NCBI GenBank assembly: GCA_964384915.1
Contig: CAYLMA010000053.1
Location: 1-14,684, forward strand
Direction of reading: 5' to 3'
DNA length: 14,684 nucleotides
Source: Sulfurimicrobium sp964384915
GTDB lineage: Bacteria > Pseudomonadota > Gammaproteobacteria > Burkholderiales > Sulfuricellaceae
Shown here: piece by piece, positions 1-7,800 of the stretch
Position numbering within the stretch: the first letter of the stretch is position 1
Layout of the letters: each line of letters opens with the position of its first letter
Position numbers and translations under genes: made by a program
Notes under the pieces: generated by a model
The model's database searches: none
What the model saw: only the letters and a program-made list of their open reading frames with translations
Told to the model about the DNA's origin: nothing

Positions 1-430
<430 letters not shown>

Positions 431-600
431 AATCACTTAGCATTACTTATTACTTTTTCGCACTCATTTGTCGTTACCGCAATCTTTTCAAATTACTGTA
501 ACAGAGCACTTGTATCATTTGAGTTACTTCAACACCAAACCCTAAGGCCCAGCATCTCAGTTTACCCATCCGACAAGCGCTCACACTTATTGGCTGTATC

Positions 601-612
601 TTGTTAAAGAAC
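601..612 (-). promoter_or_regulatory. rRNA leader boxA (antitermination site)
   Basis: On the minus strand this reads GTTCTTTAACAA, which matches the enterobacterial rrn boxA core (TGCTCTTTAACA). It lies about 170 nt upstream of the 16S 5' end and about 30 nt downstream of the nearest promoter. The next bases (GTGTGAGCGCTTG, near 575-587) resemble the boxC segment of E. coli rRNA leaders. BoxA is known to load NusB/NusE for rRNA antitermination; that role here is inferred from the match and position. Confidence 0.85.
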
Positions 613-648
613 GTTTACTTCTCTTCCCCGCCGTAGCGAGAGGTGCGC

Positions 649-676
649 ATTATACAGACCCTACACACCCTGTCAA
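649..676 (-). promoter_or_regulatory. rRNA promoter, proximal copy
   Basis: On the minus strand: -35 TTGACA (671-676), a 16-bp spacer and -10 TATAAT (649-654). Both hexamers are perfect sigma-70 consensus. The discriminator directly after the -10 is GCGC-rich (GCGCACC), as expected for a growth-rate- and ppGpp-controlled stable RNA promoter. The start site would be near 641-643. Confidence 0.9.
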
Positions 677-732
677 ACTGTTTTTGAAATCTGCCAACCT
701 GTTTCGTCACGCTGCGTTGCAACGAAGGGCGC

Positions 733-760
733 ATTATACAGATCCCTAGAACCGCGTCAA
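733..760 (-). promoter_or_regulatory. rRNA promoter, middle copy
   Basis: On the minus strand: -35 TTGACG (755-760), a 16-bp spacer and -10 TATAAT (733-738), followed by GCGCCC. It shares the block CTGTATAATGCGC with the other two copies. Its transcribed flank CTTCGTTGCA is also found in the distal copy. Confidence 0.87.
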
Positions 761-813
761 ATCTTATTTTGCTGCCGATTTGCCCGTCGCAATGTTCTGC
801 AACGAAGGTGCGC

Positions 814-841
814 ATTATACAGAGGCAAAACCGATGGTCAA
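814..841 (-). promoter_or_regulatory. rRNA promoter, distal copy
   Basis: On the minus strand: -35 TTGACC (836-841), a 16-bp spacer and -10 TATAAT (814-819), followed by GCGCACC. It sits about 75 bp beyond the tyrS stop. Upstream (842-880) is moderately AT-rich; an UP element or Fis sites could lie there, but I cannot identify a specific one. Confidence 0.85.
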
Positions 842-914
842 TGCCTTTGCAACACATTTGTCACAATAAAACTGCGCCGCTTTACAAGACAGTGACTTAC
901 ACGCCATCGCCAAG

Positions 915-2114
915 TCAAATAATGCTTACACGCGCAAATTTGCGCTTTCCAACCTGCAGAACAATCACGGCGCCACTAGCCAGAAGCAGTCCTTTGTCAC
1001 TCACTTTTTCTCCATTCGCCTTAACGCCACCCTGCTGAATCATGCGGATTGCTTCTGAAGTACTGGATGTCAAGCCGGCCTGCTTGAGCGCCTGCACAAT
1101 CGACACCCCCCCGCCCTCTGCCGGCAAATCGATCTCCGGCATCACATCCGGCATTGCTCCTTCCCGAAACCGGGCCTCAAAATCTGCTAGCGCCTGAGCC
1201 GATGCCTTAGCATCATGGAATCGAGTAATGATTTCCTGCGCAAATAGCACTTTGATATCGCGCGGGTTGCGGCCCTCGCCTACATCTTTCTTCCATTGGT
1301 CCACCACATTCAGCGGCTCGAAAGATAGTAGCTCTATATAACGCCACATCAATTCATCAGAAACTGACATCAGCTTGCCGAACATATCATTGGGCGGCTC
1401 ATGTATACCTATATAGTTGCCGAGCGATTTCGACATCTTGTTGACGCCATCGAGCCCTTCCAGGATAGGCATGGTCAAAACCACCTGCGGCGATTGGCCA
1501 TAATGCTTCTGCAGCTCCCGCCCAACCAGCAGATTGAATTTCTGGTCGGTTCCGCCTAACTCCACGTCTGCCTTCATGGCTACCGAGTCGTACCCCTGAA
1601 TCAGAGGGTAAAGGAATTCATGCACTGCAATGGGCTGGCCGGATGTGTAACGCTTATGAAAATCATCACGTTCCAGCATGCGCGCCACTGTATGCTTGGC
1701 CGCCAATCCGATCAAATCGGCCGCACTCATTTCTCCCATCCAACTGGAATTGAACATCACCAGCGTTTTTTCCGGATCGAGAATTTTGAATATCTGTTGC
1801 TCGTAGGTGCGCGCATTCTCAATCACCTCATCGCGAGTTAATGGTTTACGCGTTATGTTTTTGCCGGTCGGGTCACCTATCATTCCGGTAAAATCACCGA
1901 TCAGGAACATCGCCTCGTGCCCCATCTCCTGAAACTGTCTCATTTTATTGAGCAAGACCGTGTGGCCAAGATGCAGATCCGGAGCAGTCGGATCAAAACC
2001 CGCCTTGACTCGCAACGGCCGGCCTGTCGACAGTTTTTCAACCAGTTCCTGCTCCAGCAAAAGCTCCTCGCACCCTCGTTTAATTATCTGGAGCGACTCT
2101 TTGATTTGACTCAT
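915..2114 (-). CDS. tyrS: tyrosyl-tRNA synthetase
   Basis: This cytoplasmic class I aminoacyl-tRNA synthetase activates tyrosine with ATP and charges tRNA-Tyr. The 399-residue protein has the HIGH-type signature HLGH at 48-51, the tyrosine-binding segment GGTDQ at 187-191 and KMSKS at 226-230. A C-terminal S4-type RNA-binding domain spans about 336-397 (VSIVQALKQAGLTSS, GGVKANGEKV). The S4 tail and overall length fit the TyrRS family common in Proteobacteria. The ATG at 2114 is the natural start for the conserved N-terminus; the Shine-Dalgarno there is weak. The gene runs codirectionally into the rRNA promoters 75 bp after its stop, with no evident terminator between. It diverges from the M23 peptidase gene. 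Confidence 0.97.
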   Translation of the reverse strand: MSQIKESLQIIKRGCEELLLEQELVEKLSTGRPLRVKAGFDPTAPDLHLGHTVLLNKMRQFQEMGHEAMFLIGDFTGMIGDPTGKNITRKPLTRDEVIENARTYEQQIFKILDPEKTLVMFNSSWMGEMSAADLIGLAAKHTVARMLERDDFHKRYTSGQPIAVHEFLYPLIQGYDSVAMKADVELGGTDQKFNLLVGRELQKHYGQSPQVVLTMPILEGLDGVNKMSKSLGNYIGIHEPPNDMFGKLMSVSDELMWRYIELLSFEPLNVVDQWKKDVGEGRNPRDIKVLFAQEIITRFHDAKASAQALADFEARFREGAMPDVMPEIDLPAEGGGVSIVQALKQAGLTSSTSEAIRMIQQGGVKANGEKVSDKGLLLASGAVIVLQVGKRKFARVSII

Positions 2115-2197
2115 TACACATTACCAATCTGGAAAAATATTAACTTTTCGCCACTTGTGTTTTTTGTTAAGCTTCGGGCTGGCCAAAGAAACCACAC

Positions 2198-2210
2198 AGG
2201 CAACATTTTG
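2198..2210 (+). promoter_or_regulatory. ribosome binding site and TTG start of the M23 peptidase
   Basis: AGG at 2198-2200 stands 7 nt ahead of a TTG at 2208-2210. This is the only plausible initiation signal between the divergent tyrS start (2114) and the transmembrane segment. Earlier in-frame ATG codons lie inside the antisense of tyrS. Confidence 0.6.
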
Positions 2211-3524
2211 AACAATAAAGATTCCATTCTATCGCAAAAGCTTTTCCAGTCCGAACGAAAAATCCCACTCCGCTGGCTAGTAGCAATCTCAGCCCTGCCG
2301 CTGTTTGGAGTGGTTGCAGCCTTCGGTATCGCGCCAGACACCGAGGTGCAGCGCATCACCACCCGCACGGTGGTTGAAACTTTGGCACTGCCGTCGATTC
2401 AGCTTTCCACCGACCAAAGCGAGTCCTTCTGGCGCGAAGAACGAATTCAGCGCGGCGATACCGTCAGTTCACTTTTAAATCGCCTTGATATCAACAGTGA
2501 CGATGCGCAGTCTTTCCTGAGGGAAGCTCAACACGCTCAAGCTTTTCGCCAACTGAAACCGGGCAAGAACATTCAAGCTCTTACTAGTCAAGAGGGTGAA
2601 TTGCTGTCCCTGCGCTACCATTATGGCGGCGACAGCATGCTGCTGATTGAAAAACAAGATGGCCATTTCAAGACCAGCGACCAGCCACTACTGCTGGACC
2701 GCCAGGTAGAAATGAAATCCGGATTGATCAACAGCTCCCTGTTTGCAGCCACTGATGATGCGAACATGCCTGACGCCGTTGCTATTCAAATGGCGGATAT
2801 TTTTTCAACCGACATCGACTTTCACCGCGATTTGCAGCGAGGCGACAAATTCACCGTTGTTTATGAAAGCTTTTACAACAAGGGTGAATTGGTCAAGACC
2901 GGTCGCATCTTGGCTGCCGAATTCATCAATAACGGCAAGTCTTACCGCGCTGTATATTTTCAGGGCCAGGATGGACGTGGCGGATATTACACAGAGGACG
3001 GAAAAAATCTTCGCAAGGCTTTCCTACGTTCGCCACTTGAATTTTCACGCATTTCTTCAGGATTTTCCAAAGCGCGCTACCATCCCGTCCTAAAAGAATG
3101 GCGAGCACACAAAGGCGTTGATTACGCTGCGCCTACTGGAACCCGGGTTAAATCCACAGCGGATGGCACCGTAGCGCTTGCCGGACGACAGAACGGTTAC
3201 GGAAATATCGTTGTCATCAAACACCAGGGCAACTACGAAACCGTCTACGGCCATCTTTCCGGATTCGCAAACGGCCTCCGTAAAGGTCAGCATGTGAATC
3301 AAGGCGATGTAATTGGCTATGTTGGCATGACCGGCCTCGCAACCGGCCCCCACCTTCACTATGAATTCAAGGTTGCCGGCGTGCAACGCAATCCACTTTC
3401 AATTGAGGTGCCCGTTGCTTTCCCTATCGCCGCCAACCAGAAAGGCGAGTTTAAGCGCTCCATACAACCTCTAGTTGCTCGCCTGGAATTACTGCGCGGC
3501 ACCAATCTAGCAGCACTCGACTAA
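2208..3524 (+). CDS. membrane-anchored M23 family peptidoglycan endopeptidase (MepM-like)
   Basis: With the TTG start the protein has 438 residues. A short basic N-terminus leads into one transmembrane segment at about 21-41, so the rest is periplasmic. Next comes an OapA/LysM-like region (about 75-160, QRGDTVSSLLNRLDI). The C-terminal LytM/M23 domain spans about 297-397. Its zinc ligands are visible as HKGVD (H301, D305) and HLH (H382-H384), with H349 in YGHL, so the enzyme should be active. By family knowledge it cuts peptide cross-links in peptidoglycan, as E. coli MepM does, allowing wall insertion. anmK starts 14 nt after its stop, so the two are probably cotranscribed and link wall cleavage to muropeptide recycling. 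The open frame extends upstream to 1917, but that part is antisense to tyrS and is rejected. Confidence 0.9.
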   Translation: MNNKDSILSQKLFQSERKIPLRWLVAISALPLFGVVAAFGIAPDTEVQRITTRTVVETLALPSIQLSTDQSESFWREERIQRGDTVSSLLNRLDINSDDAQSFLREAQHAQAFRQLKPGKNIQALTSQEGELLSLRYHYGGDSMLLIEKQDGHFKTSDQPLLLDRQVEMKSGLINSSLFAATDDANMPDAVAIQMADIFSTDIDFHRDLQRGDKFTVVYESFYNKGELVKTGRILAAEFINNGKSYRAVYFQGQDGRGGYYTEDGKNLRKAFLRSPLEFSRISSGFSKARYHPVLKEWRAHKGVDYAAPTGTRVKSTADGTVALAGRQNGYGNIVVIKHQGNYETVYGHLSGFANGLRKGQHVNQGDVIGYVGMTGLATGPHLHYEFKVAGVQRNPLSIEVPVAFPIAANQKGEFKRSIQPLVARLELLRGTNLAALD

Positions 3525-3538
3525 TCCTTCTGAACAGC

Positions 3539-4636
3539 GTGGGTTCAACTGAGCTATATATTGGATTGATGTCCGGCACCAGCCTGGACGGTATCGATGC
3601 TGCGCTGATTCAGTTTGACTCAAACGGCTTTCACTATGTGGAGGCCGTTTTTCATTCTTTCGACCCGGCATTGAGAAATGAACTTCTGGCTCTCAATCTC
3701 GCGGGGGACGATGAACTGCTGCGAGCGGCTCGGACAGGAAATGTTTTGGCCGGCTGCTACGCCAGTGCGGTTTCGGATCTCTTGGACCGGACAAAACTCG
3801 ATTCGAGCTCAATCATTGCCATTGGCTGCCACGGACAAACCATACGCCACCGCCCGGAACAGGGGGTTACCATTCAAATCGGCAATGCCTCCTTGCTTGC
3901 CGAACTTACTGACATCACCGTTATTGCAGATTTCCGCAACCGCGATATCGCTGCTGGCGGGCAGGGCGCCCCACTGGTTCCCGCTTTCCATGCAGCGGCA
4001 TTTCGCAATCCGGATCACAGCCGTGTAATTGTCAACATTGGCGGCATCAGCAACCTCACCTGGCTCCCGCCAACGGGAATCGTCACTGGCTTTGACTGTG
4101 GCCCAGGGAACCTGTTGCTGGACGCTTGGACTCAGAAACATTTGGGCGCGCCATATGACCTGGATGGCGCATGGTCAGCCAGCGGAAAGGCCCTTCCAGA
4201 TCTATTGCGGTCCTTGCTTGCTCACTCATTTTTCGCTGCGCAGCCTCCCAAAAGCACGGGGCGAGACATGTTTCACCTCGAGTGGCTAAGCCCCCTGCTT
4301 CCAGCTCAGTTTTCTCCCGAAGATATCCAGGCGACATTACTGGAACTGACAGCACGCACAATTGCGGATTCCATTATTCGACACTGCCCGGATGCAGACG
4401 AAATCTTTCTATGCGGCGGGGGCGCACATAATGTCGCGCTCCGGAAAAGACTGTCAGGGTTGCTGCCGAATTTGCCAATATTATTGACCGACGAATTGGG
4501 CATCGACGCCGACTGGGTTGAAGCAGCAGCCTTTGCCTGGCTGGCGTACCAGACGTGGCACAAGCTTCCAGGAAATCTACCCGCAGTGACAGGCGCAAAA
4601 GGGCCACGTATCCTGGGGGCAATCTATCCCGCTTAA
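3539..4636 (+). CDS. anmK: anhydro-N-acetylmuramic acid kinase
   Basis: AnmK opens and phosphorylates 1,6-anhydro-MurNAc to MurNAc-6-phosphate, returning turned-over peptidoglycan sugars to the cytoplasmic pool. The 365-residue protein has the family's ATP-binding motif GTSLDGID (13-20), GCHGQT (96-101), the DFRNRDIAAGGQGAPLVPAFH stretch (131-151), NIGGISNLT (166-174) and the GFDCGPGN motif with D186, the likely catalytic base by comparison with characterised AnmK. A GTG start at 3539 is chosen because it keeps the conserved N-terminal strand. The next ATG (codon 11) would cut into the kinase fold. It follows the M23 gene by 14 nt and ends at a strong terminator hairpin. Confidence 0.95.
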   Translation: MGSTELYIGLMSGTSLDGIDAALIQFDSNGFHYVEAVFHSFDPALRNELLALNLAGDDELLRAARTGNVLAGCYASAVSDLLDRTKLDSSSIIAIGCHGQTIRHRPEQGVTIQIGNASLLAELTDITVIADFRNRDIAAGGQGAPLVPAFHAAAFRNPDHSRVIVNIGGISNLTWLPPTGIVTGFDCGPGNLLLDAWTQKHLGAPYDLDGAWSASGKALPDLLRSLLAHSFFAAQPPKSTGRDMFHLEWLSPLLPAQFSPEDIQATLLELTARTIADSIIRHCPDADEIFLCGGGAHNVALRKRLSGLLPNLPILLTDELGIDADWVEAAAFAWLAYQTWHKLPGNLPAVTGAKGPRILGAIYPA

Positions 4637-4671
4637 AAACATAAAGGGGCCGCAGCCCCTTTATGTTTTTT
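4636..4671. terminator. bidirectional intrinsic terminator between anmK and erpA
   Basis: A perfect 15-bp stem (4636-4650 with 4655-4669) has the loop CGCA. The arm AAAACATAAAGGGGC is flanked by T runs when read in either direction. It lies between two convergent genes and should end both transcripts. The left arm begins at the last base of the anmK stop codon. Confidence 0.9.
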
Positions 4672-4690
4672 GCGCCGCAAAAATCGCGGT

Positions 4691-5041
4691 TCATGAAGAG
4701 AAAGAAGATCCGCAGCCGCAAGTCGTAGTTGCATTGGGGTTCTTGATCACGAACTGTGCGCCGTTCAAACCTTCGCTATAGTCAATCTCGGCGCCTACCA
4801 GATACTGAAAGCTCATCGGATCGATCAACAGCGTTACACCATTTTTCTCTACCACGGTGTCATCTTCATTAGTGACCTCATCAAAAGTGAAGCCATACTG
4901 GAATCCGGAACAACCGCCGCCGGAAACAAAGACGCGCAGTTTCAGATCTGAACTGCCCTCCTCTTCGATCAAGCTCTTTACTTTGGCCGCGGCATTATCG
5001 GTAAAATTCAACGGGCTCGGCATTTCAGTTACTGCGTTCAT
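4691..5041 (-). CDS. erpA: A-type iron-sulfur carrier ErpA
   Basis: ErpA is an A-type carrier that accepts Fe-S clusters from the assembly machinery and hands them to apo-enzymes in the cytoplasm. The 116-residue protein is one HesB/IscA domain with the three conserved cluster-binding cysteines: C44 (GGGCSGF) and C108/C110 (TTCGCGSS). The ending (NPNATTTCGCGSSF) is typical of ErpA rather than IscA or SufA. A clear AGGAG lies 8 nt before the ATG. It follows the bactofilin gene on the same strand by 52 bp and may have its own promoter there. Confidence 0.95.
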   Translation of the reverse strand: MNAVTEMPSPLNFTDNAAAKVKSLIEEEGSSDLKLRVFVSGGGCSGFQYGFTFDEVTNEDDTVVEKNGVTLLIDPMSFQYLVGAEIDYSEGLNGAQFVIKNPNATTTCGCGSSFSS

Positions 5042-5072
5042 AGCGTGCTCCTGGAAATTATCTCAAAAACGT

Positions 5073-5101
5073 ATTTTGCTAAACTATAGCATTCTAGTCA
5101 A
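5073..5101 (-). promoter_or_regulatory. possible erpA promoter
   Basis: On the minus strand, TTGACT (5096-5101) and CAAAAT (5073-5078) are separated by 17 bp. This would give a leader of about 25 nt before erpA. The -10 is imperfect. The -35 overlaps the bactofilin stop codon. Confidence 0.35.
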
Positions 5102-5504
5102 CTACTATTGATCCTTCAATGGCCCCTGGTGATGGCAGCGCCAGCTTCTCCTGATGCACCAACTTGCCCTCGATAATTGCGCCCACATGCATCTCCAGTG
5201 TTTTGTAGTAAACGTCCCCTGTGACTCTGGATTTCGCCTGAAGTTCTACATATTCTGAAACATATACCGGCCCGGCAACCGTGCCATTCACAACCAAATG
5301 CGAAACCTCGATTGCCCCCTCCACTCGCGCCTGCTCAGAGAGCACCAGCGTGCTCGCCTGGCCAGCCTCGGCACGGACATTACCGACCACCTCGCCATCA
5401 ATACGCAAGCCACCAGAAAATGAGATATCTCCCTGAATTCGGGTGCCATGTCCGATCAAGCTATCTATCCGATTTTGCGGTGTCGTACTCTTTCTGCCGA
5501 ACAT
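5094..5504 (-). CDS. bactofilin family cytoskeletal protein
   Basis: The 136-residue protein is a compact bactofilin (DUF583/PF04519) domain. A short tail with RIDSLIGHGTRIQGDI leads into a repeated glycine- and hydrophobic-spaced pattern (GGLRIDGEVVGNVRAE, EGAIEVSHLVVNGTV, SRVTGDVYYKTLEM) that folds as a beta-helix. Bactofilins polymerise without nucleotide and scaffold cell-wall enzymes, often M23 peptidases, at specific sites. The nearby M23 peptidase (2208-3524) makes such a partnership plausible but unproven. A strong GGGAGA ribosome binding site precedes the ATG. The gene starts 17 nt after the DUF6776-like gene's stop, indicating one operon. Confidence 0.92.
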   Translation of the reverse strand: MFGRKSTTPQNRIDSLIGHGTRIQGDISFSGGLRIDGEVVGNVRAEAGQASTLVLSEQARVEGAIEVSHLVVNGTVAGPVYVSEYVELQAKSRVTGDVYYKTLEMHVGAIIEGKLVHQEKLALPSPGAIEGSIVVD

Positions 5505-5521
5505 AATTCTCCCTTGTCAAT

Positions 5522-6256
5522 TCACGACAAATTCACCGTCTTGCTCAATTTTGGCCGCAGCGATCCATCAGTAAAAATACGTGCTTCAACACTCTTGAGC
5601 ACCTGCCCTGGTTCAAGTTGAAAGCTTCCATCAATACTCTGGTAGGATTTCATGTTGATCTTAAACTTTTCATCCATGACGGCATCGCTAGGAAAGAGTC
5701 GCACACTCTTCCCGCTGCCTCCCTGGGCGGTTACCACAAGTTGCAGGCGGCCCCGAAAAACATGCTCCTTCTGCCCCGCCTGAACCAACAGAAGCTGAAA
5801 GCGATAAGAACCCAACACCTCTTTTTTAACCGTAAAGCGCTGTATATTCAACGCTCCTGAGCGATCGTCGGAACTCATCCCGCGAATGAAAGCCAACTCC
5901 TCCCTGAGCGTGGCGTTTTCACCCTGCAGGGCTTTAAGCTCGCGCTCCAGGCTTCTCTGCGCTTCTGCATCAATCTGGCTATGACGATTTATTTTTTGCT
6001 GTGCTGACTGGAGTTGCGAATTCTCCATTTCGAGTTGCCTGACCCTGGCCCTCAACTGCGCCAAGCCCTGCTCCGAAATGCCGCGGTCAAAACCAAGCCG
6101 CCCACCCACATCGAAAAACCACCATGCAAGAGCAATACCCACCCCAAGAACAACGCTCATGAACAAGCCGCGCCAGTACCAAGCAATATGGGTTCGCACC
6201 GCCATCCGGCGCGAGGCCATACTGTACTTGCGCCTCTTGGGTCGCAACAAACTCAT
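5522..6256 (-). CDS. DUF6776-like inner-membrane coiled-coil protein, unknown function
   Basis: With the ATG at 6256 the protein has 244 residues: a basic cytoplasmic N-terminus, one transmembrane helix at about 29-50, a heptad-rich coiled coil at about 62-125 (LRARVRQLEMENSQLQ), then a beta-rich periplasmic domain to the end. I recognise it as the DUF6776-type protein found beside bactofilin and erpA in Pseudomonas-like gene orders; no function is known to me. The chosen start overlaps the argC stop as ATGA, suggesting translational coupling. An ATG at 6220, with AGAGG farther upstream, is an alternative. The open frame continues upstream to 6418, but that part lies within argC and does not look like protein. 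It could link the bactofilin scaffold to the membrane (inference). Confidence 0.82.
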   Translation of the reverse strand: MSLLRPKRRKYSMASRRMAVRTHIAWYWRGLFMSVVLGVGIALAWWFFDVGGRLGFDRGISEQGLAQLRARVRQLEMENSQLQSAQQKINRHSQIDAEAQRSLERELKALQGENATLREELAFIRGMSSDDRSGALNIQRFTVKKEVLGSYRFQLLLVQAGQKEHVFRGRLQLVVTAQGGSGKSVRLFPSDAVMDEKFKINMKSYQSIDGSFQLEPGQVLKSVEARIFTDGSLRPKLSKTVNLS

Positions 6257-7281
6257 GGCAAGATGGGTATCTGCAGCAACCCGCTCGACTCCGGCAAACC
6301 GAATAGTATATTCATGTTTTGCACAGCCTGCCCTGCGGCACCCTTGACCAGATTGTCGATGACTGACAGGATAACGACGGTATCCCCGCCTTGCGGGCGG
6401 TGTACTGCAATGCGGCAAAAGTTAGCCGACCTGACCGAACGGGTCTCCGGATGACTGCCGCCCGGCAGCACGTCAACAAAATACTCATTCGCATAGCGCT
6501 TCTCGTAGAGCGCCTGAATATCTATATCCTTGTTAAGCCGAGCATAAAGCGTGGCGTGAATACCCCGGATCAATGGAGTCAAGTGAGGGACGAAAGTCAG
6601 TCCGACGGGTGCGCCCGCACGGAGCGACAAGCCCTGCACAATCTCTGGCAAATGGCGATGGCCCGCGACGCCATAAGCTTTGAAATTATCCGAGGCCTCG
6701 CTAAAAAGGGCGTGAACTTCCGCCTTGCGGCCCGCACCGGACACGCCCGATTTGCAGTCCGCAACCAGTCCGTCAAGTTCAACCGCACCGGCCTCGATCA
6801 GCGGCAGAAAACCCAACTGGACCGCCGTAGGGTAGCAACCTGGGTTGGCTATCACGCGTGCACCAGGAATTTCTGTCCGGTTGATTTCCGGCAAGGCATA
6901 CACCGCCTCCTGAATCAGATCCGGGCAAGCGTGCTCCATGCCATACCATTTCTCCCATACGGAAACATCCTTGATGCGGAAATCCGCGGCCAGATCAATC
7001 ACGCGCACTCCGGCATCCACCAATTCTCTTGCTTGCTGCATGGCTACGCCATTAGGTGTCGCGAAGAACACCACATCGCATTTCGCAAGTGGCGCATGAG
7101 CAGGATCTTCAAACTTCAGGTTGACCCTGCCTCGCAGATTGGGAAACATGTCGCTCACCGCCATCCCGGCTTCCTTGCGCGAGGTAATGGTTTCCAGGTG
7201 CGCCCCGGGGTGTTGCGCCAGCAAACGTAGCAACTCCACGCCGGTATATCCGGTGCCCCCTACAATACCCACCTTGATCAT
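6253..7281 (-). CDS. argC: N-acetyl-gamma-glutamyl-phosphate reductase
   Basis: ArgC reduces N-acetylglutamyl phosphate to the semialdehyde with NADPH, the third step of arginine synthesis. The 342-residue protein has the Rossmann motif GIVGGTGYTG (5-14), the catalytic cysteine in NPGCYP (C149) and the GHRHLPEI motif (207-214). Length matches the long ArgC class. A good AAGGGG site stands 9 nt before the ATG. It heads a minus-strand unit with the DUF6776-like gene, bactofilin and probably erpA, although arginine synthesis has no obvious link with them. Confidence 0.96.
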   Translation of the reverse strand: MIKVGIVGGTGYTGVELLRLLAQHPGAHLETITSRKEAGMAVSDMFPNLRGRVNLKFEDPAHAPLAKCDVVFFATPNGVAMQQARELVDAGVRVIDLAADFRIKDVSVWEKWYGMEHACPDLIQEAVYALPEINRTEIPGARVIANPGCYPTAVQLGFLPLIEAGAVELDGLVADCKSGVSGAGRKAEVHALFSEASDNFKAYGVAGHRHLPEIVQGLSLRAGAPVGLTFVPHLTPLIRGIHATLYARLNKDIDIQALYEKRYANEYFVDVLPGGSHPETRSVRSANFCRIAVHRPQGGDTVVILSVIDNLVKGAAGQAVQNMNILFGLPESSGLLQIPILP

Positions 7282-7310
7282 TGCCAGTACCCCTTCATGG
7301 AAAGGGATTA

Positions 7311-7339
7311 ATCATAAAAGGGCGGCTTCAGTTAAGCAA
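7311..7339 (-). promoter_or_regulatory. probable argC promoter
   Basis: On the minus strand, TTGCTT (7334-7339), a 17-bp spacer and TATGAT (7311-7316) lie between the rpsI terminator and argC. A short inverted repeat CCCTT-N6-AAGGG follows in the leader and includes part of the ribosome binding site. I see no recognisable ArgR box. Confidence 0.5.
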
Positions 7340-7352
7340 CCCGACAGCCAAT

Positions 7353-7380
7353 AAAAAAGCCGCCCGAAGGCGGCTTTTTT
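7353..7380 (-). terminator. intrinsic terminator of the rplM-rpsI operon
   Basis: A perfect 12-bp stem (7353-7364 with 7369-7380) has the core GCCGCC/GGCGGC. On the minus strand it is capped by TTCG, giving the very stable C(UUCG)G tetraloop, and ends in six T. It lies 18 bp after the rpsI stop. Confidence 0.92.
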
Positions 7381-7398
7381 ATTGCACCACAAACGTGA

Positions 7399-7791
7399 TT
7401 AACGCTTGGAGAATTGCTTACGGCGACGCGCTTTGCGCAGACCGACTTTTTTACGCTCGACTTCTCGAGCATCGCGAGTTACCAGACCGGCTTTGGAAAG
7501 CGCGCTCTTGAGATTCGCGTCATAATCGATCAGCGCGCGAGTAATGCCATGGCGCACAGCACCCGCCTGGCCAGACTCACCACCGCCAGCCACGTTGACC
7601 AGAATGTCAAAAGTAGCGAGATTATTGGTCAGTTCAAGAGGCTGACGCACGACCATGCGGCCGGTTTCGCGGGAGAAGAAAACGTCTACTGGCTTGCCGT
7701 TTACGACAATATTGCCCGAACCAGACTTCAAGAACACACGTGCGACCGAGCTCTTGCGACGGCCGGTACCATAGTTGTAATTACCGATCAT
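7399..7791 (-). CDS. rpsI: 30S ribosomal protein S9
   Basis: The 130-residue protein has the S9 start (NYNYGTGRRKSSVARVFL), the GRMVVRQPL segment and the basic tail ending in KARRRKQFSKR, which reaches toward the P-site tRNA. Length equals that of E. coli S9. GGAA stands 5 nt before the ATG. Only 9 nt separate it from rplM, the usual S9-L13 operon. Confidence 0.98.
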   Translation of the reverse strand: MIGNYNYGTGRRKSSVARVFLKSGSGNIVVNGKPVDVFFSRETGRMVVRQPLELTNNLATFDILVNVAGGGESGQAGAVRHGITRALIDYDANLKSALSKAGLVTRDAREVERKKVGLRKARRRKQFSKR

Positions 7792-7800
7792 GGCGATTCC

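Noticed and set aside
615..857. 80-residue minus-strand frame with three CIMR-type repeats
   Set aside because: It translates the three rRNA promoters. The spacings of 84 and 81 bp are multiples of three, so each TGTATAATGCGC block reads as the same residues. It is not a protein repeat.
2115..2207. Promoters in the tyrS-M23 divergent gap
   Set aside because: AT-rich stretches such as TAATAT are present, but no hexamer pair has acceptable spacing in either direction.
6391..7230. 279-residue plus-strand open frame opposite argC
   Set aside because: Argues against a real gene: argC is complete with catalytic motifs on the other strand, and this frame shows no recognisable domain.
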